Of a stretch of DNA of 64,000 bases, positions 12,421-22,916 are shown piece after piece. A model generated the notes under the pieces. It ran no database searches, had not been told where the DNA came from, and saw only the letters and a program-made list of their open reading frames with translations. The translations under genes and the position numbers were made by a program. Positions within the stretch are counted from its first letter, which is position 1. Every line of letters starts with the position of its first letter. Source of the DNA: Echinometra lucunter (taxonomy: Eukaryota; Echinodermata; Echinoidea; Camarodonta; Echinometridae); the NCBI GenBank assembly GCA_029962745.1, contig CM057154.1, forward strand, positions 24,870,699 to 24,934,698, read 5' to 3'.

Positions 12421-12715
12421 CCCTCATTTCTTTTTGTTTCCCTTTGCTTTTTTTCTTTTTTTCCCCTTTCCCTCTTTTCCCTCTCTCTCTTCTTCTTTCT
12501 CCCCTTTTTCCTTTTTCTTTCCCGTTTTCCTTCTTCCTTTTCCCTTTCTCCTTCTTTCTTTCCCTTTCTCCTTCTTTCTTTTCCTTTCTCCTTCTTTCTT
12601 TCCCTTTCTCCTTCTTTCTTTTCCTTTCTTCTTCTTTCTTTTCCTTTCTTCTTCTTCTTCCTTTCCCTTTCTCCCTCCTTTTTCTTCCTTTCCCTCCCTT
12701 TCATTTTTTCCCGGT
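12421..12715 (+). repeat. Polypyrimidine tract
   Basis: Nearly 300 bases of C and T on the plus strand, made of TTTCTCCTTC-like repeats, inside the hAT-type composite. Its complement is the purine tract of copy B at about 32260-32505. It accounts for spurious long open frames on both strands. Confidence 0.95.
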
Positions 12716-12984
12716 GGTTTGGTGGATTTTCCCGCTGAAATCCTTCAGGGGGCAGAGTCCCCCCCCCCCCTTCCCCCCCCCCCCGGCTGTTACGCCACTG
12801 GGGATTAACCCCCTCCAACAGCTTCCGCCCGCTCGGTCGCTTCGCTCCCTCGCCTCGCGCCCCCGCCCTGTTGAAAATTCTTGGCTACGTCACAGAGTAT
12901 GCTCTCTAATCCATTTAATGGTACCGATGGAGCAATTGTCACAGTTCAACTGTTGTGTCTTCGAAATTGATTCTGCAGATAAAT

Positions 12985-13195
12985 TGCCGGCGAAATTGTC
13001 GGCGAGGCAGCTGTCACATTATTGTCGAAATAATTTGGCCGAGCATAATTCGGCAGAGCAAATGTCGGCGGAGCATAATTATGCCGGCAGGGCAAATGTC
13101 GTCGTTTCGGAGCATATGTCGGCGGAGCAATTTTCGCGGAGGACTTGTCGGAATTTTCAAAGCAGCTGTCGGCGGAGCATATGTCGTGTCACTGT
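12985..13195 (+). repeat. Degenerate minisatellite
   Basis: Irregular tandem units of about 14-16 bases built on TGTCGGCGGAGCAAA and variants (at least ten recognisable). No coding meaning is evident; the open frames across it are by-products. Confidence 0.75.
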
Positions 13196-13384
13196 AACAA
13201 GCAAGCTGGCATTAATTTGAAGGGCAAATGTGTATTGCTAAACCGAGTGACATTGACAGGTTTCCAAAAAATCACTCGAACTTCAGTAACATATATGGGA
13301 TTCATATGCTACCCATAAAATAGAATTTGCTAAATTCCCAAGTCTCTTATTCAAATGATTTTACTTCGAATTTGAATTTGACGA

Positions 13385-14510
13385 TTTTACTAAACACAAA
13401 GTGGAATCTTGCAAGTTATCAGCAAATGAGAAACTGGTGAGCTATGATGTTAGTTCACTCTTCACGAGTGTTCCTGTCAAACAAGCTGTGGACATCGTCA
13501 TAGAAAGACTTCAGGAAGACCAAACCCTTGATGATAGAACAGGTTTAAGCCCAAATGAAATTGGATATCTTCTGAGACTTTGCCTTGAGAACACATATTT
13601 TGCTTACGATGGAATTCTCTACTAACAGACTCATGGAACACCTATGGGCTCACCGATCTCCCCTGTTGTATGTAACCTATATTTAGAACATCTGGAGGAA
13701 GAGATCTTCTCTCATGCCCCCCATCCCCCTAGGATATGGTGGAGATATATTGACGACACCTTTGTCATCAGTGATTGCGACCACATCGATGCGTTTACAG
13801 ATTACATCAATAGAATCGACCAACATATAAAGTTCACCTTTGAGGATGAGGTGGAGAGGTCATTGAACTTTCTGGACATAAAAGGCCATGTGAATAATGA
13901 CCTTTCAGTATCCATCGCTGTGTTACAGGAAACCAGCACACACCGATTCTTACTTAAACTTTGAATCAGATCACCCTCTCAGTACAAAAGTGGGAGTAGC
14001 TAGCTTATTGTAACTAAGAGCTCATAATGTGACCTCGGACAATGATAAACTACAGAGTAAATTACAACATACTGACAAGGTGCTTGCATCATGTGGATAC
14101 TTAGCATGGACAAACAAAAAGCGAAGGACATGATGAGATCCAAGACCCCGCAAAGGGAAAAGAAAGAACTTAACAATCGAGTTGTTGTTCCCTTTGTCAG
14201 CACTATAGCCTCTCGCTTGAAACGAGCATTCCATAACAAGGATGTTAGTGTTGCTTTTAAAAGCCCCCACACACTAAGAAGCAGGCTGGTTCATCCAAAA
14301 GACAAAGTACCAAGAGAAGAATGGACAGGTATTGTGTACAAGATTACTTGCTCAGATTGTTCCAGTTGTTATGTTTGGGGAAACAGGCAGAACTCTCAGT
14401 GGTAGACTAAAGGAACACAAACGAGCCCTCAGATTAAAAAAATCCATCCCATTCAGTTGTAGCTGAACATGCCCTCAATACAGGATACAACAATGGATGG
14501 GATGATGCTC
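13385..14510 (+). pseudogene. Penelope-like retroelement, RT and GIY-YIG part
   Basis: Three frames give Penelope-type RT: SYDVSSLFTSVPV near 13440, GTPMGSPISP near 13635, the catalytic YIDDTFV near 13750, and FTFEDEVERSLNFLDI near 13840. The C-terminal linker and endonuclease start follow (VVVPFVSTIASRLKRAF near 14185, LVHPKDK near 14288, GIVYKITCSDCSSCYV near 14330), with a final EHALNTGYNNGW-like tail near 14470. This domain order (RT then GIY-YIG) is characteristic of Penelope-like elements. A stop at 13623, frame changes near 13960 and 14380, and the missing N-terminus show it is a dead, 5'-truncated copy. Confidence 0.88.
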
Positions 14511-16574
14511 TTTGTTAAGTTGAGAAATTGGATTGATATATTTTGCTTTCGTATAGTTTCATTACTAATTGACAGCGCCAACTACGGTGGTGAGTGACCA
14601 TTCACCACCGTAGTTTTGGTTTTGTGAAGGAAAATGTGTCCATCTGAGATTCAAGCATCGGACACTTGTTTGATATTTCTTCAGATATGGTGAACGCACG
14701 GAGGTTAGTGTTTATGATATCGCCATTAATTTCTAGAAATGAGTACATATAAGATTATAATTATGAGTTTTTCTTAGGTAATGTCACCATGTTCAGAATG
14801 TATGAAAAGCAATGTAATGCTAACGGTACTTTACTGTTCATTACGTAATGCACATTACAGTCAGTGCAGAGAGTATCATATCACGTACATTGATTATTTT
14901 TGTCTTCTGAAATGAATGTACCATGAACTGCACAAGTTAAAAAGCTCGATAAATATGAATAACGGTAAATGAAGTCATTATTTAGAGGAAGTTTATAAGC
15001 AGTTCTGTCAGAAAGCTATTAGTAGTGAAGAATGAAGTTTTGTTTGTGAAAGTTGAGGTCAAGGCCAAGCCACACTGTGAAGGTCAAGCTGAAGGTCATA
15101 GCCAACAGAATCAATGTTACTTGGCTAGATTATATGAAACTTTTAAAGAATGATTCACATCAAATTATGTGAATGTGTAGATATAAGGGAGACATCTTTA
15201 CTGAATAATTAGGATCATGATAGGGAATTTTATGTCTACACTGCAGTAGGCTTAAATCTCTTTTATAGGGTTTGATATGGATTTATTTATAGACTTTACA
15301 CTGCACGATAACTTCAGTGTGTGGCTTGGCTTCGTTCCCTTCATGTATAAGCTTAAGATTGGACAATTCGGTGCTTAATCCCACTAGTACAAAGGACTTG
15401 TTCATAAGTAATATCTGTTTATGGGATAAATTATGAATATAATTAATAAGGGTATACATGTATCATGTGGTCATATGTCTCACCCCATGCAAAGACAGAT
15501 AGAATCAAGTTTGTATCAACCAATAAGGTGAAAGTCATTGATTTCATAGAGTTTGACATACATTTACATTGCTGATATGATTGATATGAAGACAAGAACG
15601 CAAGTTTTGAATAGGCATTTACAGTATTTAAACATATATTTGATGAAACTGATATTCCGTGATTATAAGTGAGAACTGGAATGAGATTTCTGTAGACCAT
15701 GATGACTTACATTTATTCACTGAGAAGTAAGATACTGATTTACCATTTATAATGTGATGTCATTACTTATGATCCCTTATTGTTCTCATTACAGTTTTCA
15801 CGGGTATCTTGGATCTAGAAATACACGGGTATCTTGGATCTAGAATTGCACTGGTATTTGGATGACTAGTTCTTTGAGCACCTCAAACAGAAATGCATTA
15901 TATTGAACTGAATAAGAGATGTAAGATGATTTCAATGCCTGAACTCGAAATAAAAACACAGATATCCTGTAGAAGCCCGAGTCTCCTCGATAGTCTTTCT
16001 TTAAGATTCTTTCACAGCCAGCTGCACTCTTATCATTTACTTTGAGAGCAACAACTGGTCAAGAAAGGTGAGAGAGTCTATTTGGATAAAGAGGATAAAT
16101 CCTACATTGAATAGAGACTCTGGATACTCATTGTCGCTTATCTTCGGTCCGGTGATTGCAAGACAGCAGCCAATAACTAGAAACAGTGTGACTGATCACT
16201 TGGCTTGAGAAAGTCCACAGGAGTGGACGAAAGCTTGCATATAAAACTTAAGGTTGGTAGAAGCTTAAACTACTTTTGTAAAATTTCTTTTGATTTATTG
16301 TCTGAGTATGACTATAGCTATATTAATTCTGCAAGCACTGTGGGAAGAATTATCTATCTAAGTGTACGTACGCAATTTTTTGGTCCGAAATCATGTTGCC
16401 AGCTTGCAGTACATTTACTGTCTTTGTGATATTTCTTGTAGAATATTTTAATTTTATACTGTTTAAACATAAACTCTTGATTACTATTCCTAAAACGATT
16501 TTACCGTATTTTTTGTCCCATCAAAATTGCTTGTTGTAAAATATATGAAAAGATGTGGTTAAAAAATGTAAAAC
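14511..16574. other. No gene seen
   Basis: Two kilobases without a convincing gene. Small structures seen: an inverted pair around 14578-14615 (AACTACGGTGGTGA and TCACCACCGTAGTT), possibly the Penelope 3' end, and a short direct repeat of CACGGGTATCTTGGATCTAG at 15798-15845. Confidence 0.55.
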
Positions 16575-17091
16575 GGCAACATATCAAGAATTCATTTCAT
16601 GATATGTTGCCAAAAGACAATGCACACACCTGTATCAAAGATCACCCCGTTTTTAATATCATAGCCACGTTTTTGATGTACAATTTATTTTAGAAAATTT
16701 TGGTTACGTCAAATGAAATAATATTGGCAGATTTGATTATTTTTAGCAAAAAAAAAAAAAAATTAAAAAAATAAAAATTAACTTACAAAGCACCCATTGG
16801 AAAAATTACAAATTGGCCACATATCACGAATTCATGCAGAAATAATGAATTTGTGATATGTTGCCAAATTGTTCATTTACAATGCGTAATTTGTAAGTAT
16901 TTTTGAACTTATGTTGCTTTTAAAATACCAGATCTGGCGTCATTATTCCAAATAGAATACAAGTATGTTTTACATTTAACCATTCAGAAAAACGCTAAGA
17001 CATATTTCTTGTACAAGTGACAATTTTTACAACTGGTTTGCCAACGGTTATATTGGCAACATATCAAGAAATCATTTCGTGATATGTTGCC
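16575..17091. repeat. Three hairpins spaced exactly 240 bp apart
   Basis: Inverted repeats starting with GGCAACATATC (second copy GGCCACATATC) and ending GATATGTTGCC lie at 16575-16611, 16815-16865 and 17055-17091. The starts are 240 bases apart each time. A half copy (GGCAACATATTATATTC) starts at 17268. The spacers between them do not obviously resemble one another. Function unknown. Confidence 0.8.
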
Positions 17092-17573
17092 GTTTTATAT
17101 TTTTTTAAAGATACGTTTTTATTATGATGATTTGATTAAAATTAACTGACCTAGAAAGAAATATATATTTTTTCAAATTTTCAAATAAACAAGCTGTCGA
17201 AAAAAATGTATAACTTGCAGTACCAAAGAGTATTTTCTACATGAAAATTCACCTAGCCATTATAACTGGCAACATATTATATTCTACTGGAGCCGCGCCA
17301 CGCCGGCTGGAGGTACAGCTAGCTACACACCAAACAGCGAATTTAGTAAGCACTTGAGACCGAGTTCGAGTTTAGCTGCATTCCGAAAGTCACAGCCAAT
17401 TCAGGTTGGTACAATTAAATTAAGATTCTGTTTTCTGTTTATTATAATAATCATTATTCCTGACGCCAGTCAGACCGCGACAGCAGTTTGTTTACAACAC
17501 AAATTCGTGAGCAAGTGGCGTAGGTAGTTTGAATGCGCATACCCTGGGGCTGATAAGGATTGTGTACTTTATA

Positions 17574-17696
17574 TATAATCGTGCACAAGTTTTGAGTTCG
17601 AAATCGAATCACAGTATAATCGTGCACAAGTTTTGAGTTCGAAATCGAATCACAATATAATCGTGTACAAGTTTTGAGTTCGAAATCAGAATGAAT
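17574..17696 (+). repeat. 41-bp tandem repeat, three copies
   Basis: The unit begins TATAATCGTGCACAAG and contains TTTTGAGTTCGAAATC; three near-identical copies, the last diverging at its end. Weaker echoes of TTTTGAGTTCG follow near 17750. Confidence 0.9.
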
Positions 17697-17823
17697 TTCT
17701 GCATTAATTGTACGCTGGAAATCAACTATGAATTTCAATTCTGCACAACTTTTGAGTTCGTTTGTGCTCGATATCCAAATTGATTCTTGCAATGATTTTG
17801 TGCTCGAAATAAATCACTTAACA

Positions 17824-18036
17824 ATTCTTGATATCAAGAAATGAACTCTTGATATCAAGAAATCGAATTCCTGATATCAAGAATTCGTATTCTTGATATC
17901 AAGAAATGAATAAATGATATCAAGAAATCGAATTCTTGATATCAAGAATTAGAATTCTTGATATCAGAAATTCTATTTCTTGATATCAAGAAATCGAATT
18001 CTTGATATCAAGAAATGAATTCTTGATATCAAGAAA
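17824..18036. repeat. Array of ten palindromes with core TGATATCA
   Basis: Ten copies of the self-complementary core TTGATATCAA (two or three with an end base changed) sit at about 22-bp intervals, separated by GAAATCGAATTC-like spacers that are themselves partly palindromic. The half site ATCAAGAA also occurs in the 240-bp hairpins to the left. It lies 600 bp left of the large CACTA element. Confidence 0.92.
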
Positions 18037-18636
18037 TAGGATTAAATGTTAAAACGGCTTGCCATACGTGCAAGCTTGACTAACTTTGACTGTGCATTGC
18101 CCTGCGGCCCACTGTGCATGTACCTGACATGACTGAACTGACACTAGATCTACGTTGTGACTTCTATAACAATCTAAGCCACAGGGGAATAATAAATGGA
18201 TGGTCAAATTCCAAACACACTCGAAATAAATGTTCAATCACACAGTTCCATACAGTTATGCTCCATTTAATTATAGCCAATAATGCTCGAAGTGTCGCAA
18301 CAGTTCATAAATCATGAGATTGTAAATCGGAAACAAGTGAAGCAATTGAACAAGTGAGCGAGAGACGAATCGAACGAATCAGTGATGACTGAGTGTGAGT
18401 GAATGAGTGTGCGAGTGAGTGGTTCGCTCTAATATAAGAAGATAAAACACATCATAAGTAGGTGATCAACAATCGTTATATCAAATAACTAACAATAACA
18501 CCAATAAAGGATAACTTCTTAACAAGCGAAACATAATACAAGCTTCCTGACTATGTAATGATAATTCATGATAAAAACTTTCACAAGGCTAATACAATTG
18601 TGTTAGGCCGCCGATGTACAATGAAGATACAACATA

Positions 18637-18663
18637 CACTGCAAAAACTATGGTGTTAAATTC
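18637..18663 (+). repeat. CACTA left terminal inverted repeat
   Basis: CACTGCAAAAACTATGGTG and the following bases match the complement of the right terminus with three transitions in the first 25 positions. Confidence 0.85.
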
Positions 18664-19205
18664 AACACCACGGGTGTTAAATTTAACACCAGCTTGGATT
18701 CACTATAGGTCCACACCACCTGGTGTTAAAACGACACCATCACTGGTGTTAGAGTATCGGTGTTAAATGTAACACCACTGGGTGTTATCCTTTGCCAACA
18801 CCAGAACAACACCACGGGTGTTAAATTTAACACCAGCTTGGATTCACTATAGGTCCACACCACCTGGTGTTAAAACGACACCATCACTGGTGTTAGAGTA
18901 TCGGTGTTAAATGTAACACCACTGGGTGTTATCCTTTGCCAACACCAGAACAGTGTTGGTTGAACACCTCGGAAAGTGTTACCAGTTTACACTATTTGGT
19001 GTTAAAACAACACCATCCTGGATTCAATAATCGAACACTACACCCACAGGTGTCATTATTACACCTATAGGTGTTGTAAATTAACACCTGGGCATGTTAA
19101 TTCACACCCACAGGTGTTAATTTACAACACCTATAGGTGTTATAATTACACGTATAGGTTGTAAATTTGTAGGTGATGTAGAATAACACCCACAGGTGTT
19201 ATCTT
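18650..19205 (+). repeat. CACTA left subterminal repeats
   Basis: More than twenty copies, in both directions, of GGTGTTAAA, AACACC and close variants, often back to back as short palindromes. A 144-bp block is exactly duplicated in tandem (18664-18807 and 18808-18951). In this superfamily such motifs are transposase-binding sites; that role is inferred here. Confidence 0.85.
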
Positions 19206-19499
19206 TATTTTTAGTAGTGGTGATAACAGAAAAAGGTGTTTCCAATTCAAAAACTGTAGGCTGCTTGATTTTTTTGTGGTTGGACTGCAAACTCCTCTGG
19301 TAGTCTGGAGCAAATGCAAACCCGGAATTCTTCATGAACCGAGCACGACCTTCATGCAGTTTCAAAATATATACCTGTTGTGGTAAAGACATGTTATTTG
19401 AAAACACAAGCAATTTCTGTTGTATCTTACATGCATACAATTTTACAAAGGAGGAAAGACAGAAATAAACTTCTTTTGAAACTTCCAAATTTAATAGTC

Positions 19500-21890
19500 C
19501 CACAAATATACATGTATTCTAATTTAAACACTATGTAACAAATTCTATTCAACTTATATACACCAGCCTATTCTGCACAATGTAAAATACTGCACTTGCA
19601 ACAAACTTTCTATAACTTACATTAATTTCCATTCAATAGTCCCAACAAATCCATCAATTCTGAAATATTCAAACTTATACAATGCATCAAATTGAACTTA
19701 ACTTATAGTGTACGACACCGGCCACTTCTGCAGAATAAGCCAGTTCGTAGTTAGCTCATGAGCACCTTGGTACGTTTGACCCCGCATGTTTTTCACTTTG
19801 ACAGGCGCCTCAACTGCTTACCGGGGCAAGCTTGCCTGCCATAGCAATTCCTGGAATTCGAACCTGAGTAAAAATATGATTGACTAAACCTTACTACAAT
19901 AACCCGTCTCCAAGACTAAGTTAGAGAAGCATCCATTCAATTGTAACTTAATGTATTGATCAGTACAACTTTGTGAAAGCCTTTCTTGTATTGTATATGC
20001 ACACATGAATAATAATTCAATTCTCTAATCATGAACGCGTATCTCAGTAATTTTTAAATCAAGCATACATTTTGGTACAAATGACCTTTATCTGCTCATG
20101 CGCAAATTGTAACTGCGAACTGGCTTATATAAAATTGACAAACACTTGCAACAATCTTTCTAGAAATTACATTAATTTCAATTTGATAGTCCCAACAAAG
20201 CCATCAATTCTGAAACATTGAAATTTACAGGTATACAATGCATTAACTAATTCAATTCAACTTATAGTCTACAACACCGACCTATTCTACACAATATGAA
20301 ATTTGACACAAATTAGTAGAGGTGGGCTATACAGGGTGGCCCAGAAAGAACGGAACACCTATGATCCTTAATTTTTAGTAGCAATATTACTGCCAATATG
20401 AGATTATCTTGCCTACTCATGGATAGACCATTCTTTTTCCAAGAGAATGACACCAAGATCTTTAATTTTGGTTGATGCGTTATGATTTTTGGGACCGTTT
20501 TGTAAAACCTTTCAATTTCCAAAATGTGATCATTTTGCACTCTCAGAGATACTGAAACCAGCAAGAATTACTCGCCTACCAGCCTGCCATAGAACCTGTC
20601 GCGTTCGCAATGTGTGGAATGTAGACAATTACGCAACCATGCGCTCTTAGCTCTTTACTGTGAATGGACGAGAGGGTGGGAGGGGCAGACAGAGTGATTG
20701 TCATTGTCCGTTATCACTGTGAATGAGACGTCCTGTTGGGCTTGTTGAGATGCAAAAGCTAGAAAATTCACAGTGATAATGGACAATGACCATCACTCCG
20801 TCTGCCCCTCCCACTCTCTCGTCCATTCACAGTAAAGAGCTAAGAGCGCATGGTTGCGTAATTGTCTACATTCCACACATTGTGAATGTGACGTGTTCTA
20901 TGTCAGGCCGGAAGGCAAGGCATTCTCTACGGTTTCAGTACCTCTGAGAGTGCAAAATGGTCACATTTTGAAAATTGCAAGGGTTTTCAAAAACAGCTCT
21001 AAAATCACAACGCATCAGCTAAAATTGAAGATCTTGGTGTCATTCTATTGGAAAAAGAATTGTCTATCACACTAAATGCACAATTATGACATTTTTTCAA
21101 TAACCTTAATTGCTGAAATTTAGGATCGTAGGTGTTCCGTTCTTTCTGGGCCACCCTGTATAGAAGATCATTGTTTCAGGGATTCTTTTGAGGACGTGCT
21201 AAAGTTATGCAAAAACAGCCTCTAAAGGGGTACATTTTCAAAAAACGAGCATTACTGGATGCTATAAGTTTGGAAAGGCAATAACAGTTATTAGATTAGT
21301 ACATTTATGAAAAGAGATTATCTTTCTTTAATTGCATTGTTATACTATACAATTCTAGCGCCCAGCATAGCACCGTTTAGGACTGTGTAGCAAATTCAAT
21401 TCAACTTATAGTGTACAACACCAGCTTATTCTGCAGAATATAAAATTGACAAACACTTGCAACAATCTTTCTAGAAATTACATTAATTTCAATTGATAGT
21501 CCCAACAAAGCCATCAATTCTGAAACATTGAAATTTACAGGTATACAATGCATCAACTAATTCAATTCAACTTACAGTGTACACACCAGCTTATTCTAAA
21601 CAATATGAAATTTGACACAAATGAGTAGAGGTGGGGTATATAGAAGATCATTGTTTCAGGGATTATTTCGAGGACGTGCTAAAGTTAGGCAAAAACAGCC
21701 TTTAAAGGGGTACATTTAAAAAAACGAGCATTACTGGATGCTATATGTTTGAAAAGGCAATAACAGTAATGAGATTAGTACATTTATGAAAAGAGATTAC
21801 GTTTCTTTAATTGCATTGTGGCTTTAAACTCTACCAAATATAGCATTTGGGGCCATGATAACTATAAAATTCTAGCGCCTAGCATAGCAC
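19500..21890. repeat. Tandem direct duplication of about 480 bp, with a weaker third copy
   Basis: The sequence from about 20131 (AAAATTGACAAACACTTGCA) is repeated from about 21442, and the following GAAGATCATTGTTTCAGGGA at about 21162 recurs at about 21642. After subtracting the fold-back insertion the offset is about 482 bp. A diverged third copy starts near 19540. No gene is evident. Confidence 0.8.
20332..21158. mobile_element. Fold-back DNA element with 393-bp arms
   Basis: Near-perfect inverted arms 20332-20724 and 20766-21158 flank a 41-bp loop. Termini are CAGGGTGGCCCAGAAAG and its complement, preceded and followed by TA. The parallel site in the neighbouring tandem copy (21636-21645) lacks the insertion and has a single TA, confirming the boundaries and a TA duplication, as in Tc1/mariner-type elements. 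There is no transposase, so it is non-autonomous. Confidence 0.92.
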
Positions 21891-22085
21891 CTGCTCTTTG
21901 GTACCAATTTCGAGCCAAAGTATTTGGTTAAAATCCCATTGTCTCTTGATGCCGAGTCTTGACATTGAAAATATCTACCAAAGATACATATTTGCTGACT
22001 CAAATAAAGCTCATAAAGTTGCTGCCAAGGTTGACTTTTTGCTATCAGGAAACTGACATTGATGTTTACTATTCAGATGCAACTT

Positions 22086-22352
22086 TCAACAGGAACTGCA
22101 ACAGGCGTGATATGCCTGTAACTCCTGAAATAGTGCTAATGCATGCTCTGAATGGTCATTAGTCACTCTTATATTCTTGATTATTTCCTCCCATTTCATA
22201 TAGTCATCTCTGCTAGTCAAGATTTCTGGATCACGATAAAAAGAGTCAGCAGAAATCCCAAAATTATCGAAGAGTCCTCTGGTATTTTGGGTGACAAAGT
22301 CTTGCAGTTGAATGTTCAGGAAAGTCAACTGCAAGACTTTGTCACCCTCCAA
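22086..22352 (-). pseudogene. Fragment of an uncharacterised transposon-associated protein
   Basis: An open frame reading LQDFVTQNTRGLFDNFGI and then IRVTNDHSEHALALFQEL. The second motif resembles the VND-x2-ER-x-V-x-L-I motif of widespread uncharacterised invertebrate proteins; that match is from memory and moderate. It has no start or end of its own, and its 5' edge coincides with a perfect hairpin (22289-22347). It lies downstream of the CACTA transposase on the same strand. Confidence 0.4.
22289..22347. repeat. Perfect 23-bp stem with 13-base loop
   Basis: The arm starting GGGTGACAAAGTCTTGCAG (22289-22311) is exactly complementary to 22325-22347. The loop is 22312-22324. Confidence 0.95.
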
Positions 22353-22916
22353 CTACCCCAGTAGTTTCTGGATCTTTGTTTTAAAATGCAAATACATTTG
22401 AAAAGGAAAAAAATGAACTAAGTATCAGAAAAGATTATCCAATTCAATGTATGCCTATACATGTTGTTTCACTGTTATAGCAGAATTCCTCCTTAGTCAG
22501 GTCTTGAACTTTTTTCAATACCCCTTGTATATATTTTTCACATTCTCGTTCCATCAATAATTAACACGTCTAGTTTGCTTTCTTTGCTTTGCCCGTCTAG
22601 ATTGCTTTCTTTGTACCAAATTAATTCAGCTGTAAGAGAAAAATTAATTCAGCTGTAGGACACCAATTGATTCAGATGTACGAGACCAATTTAGAGGTGA
22701 AACACTCATAAAACAAATCTGCACATTAATTACTAATTTCTAATTTAGCTAATGCACACTTTTCAGTCTGGTCAACTGAGGGTCATTATTTTAGAAATAT
22801 GACCACAGTGCCAAATATGATATTGTTCCTGTGATCAAGTCAGACTTGATAGCAGTAACAATACTTTGCTGTTAACATTCTTCAAAACAACAATTCTGCA
22901 ACTTCTTGGGTACACC

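Larger units (their letters stand above)
11105..12800 (+). mobile_element. hAT-type non-autonomous composite element, copy A
   Basis: Terminal inverted repeats CAGGGGCGTAACAG (left) and CTGTTACGCCACTG (right). A perfect 8-bp duplication GGGATTAA flanks the 1696-bp element (11097-11104 and 12801-12808), as expected of the hAT superfamily. There is no transposase frame. Inside are repeated units of about 190 bp built around GTAGCTAGGATTT, long G runs and TTTCCCGGTA, a nested element at 11234-11731, and a pyrimidine tract at 12421-12715. Long open frames across the pyrimidine tract are low-complexity Phe/Ser/Leu runs, not genes. A second copy lies in the opposite direction at 32167-33964. Confidence 0.88.

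Noticed and set aside
12294..13220. Long open frames rich in Phe, Ser and Leu (and Lys/Glu/Arg on the other strand) at 12294-13220, and the mirror at 32044-32844
   Set aside because: They come from the polypyrimidine tract of the hAT-type composite and have no domain or codon signal.
17824..18036. A CRISPR array
   Set aside because: The repeats are short palindromes with near-identical spacers, no cas genes are present, and the genome is animal.
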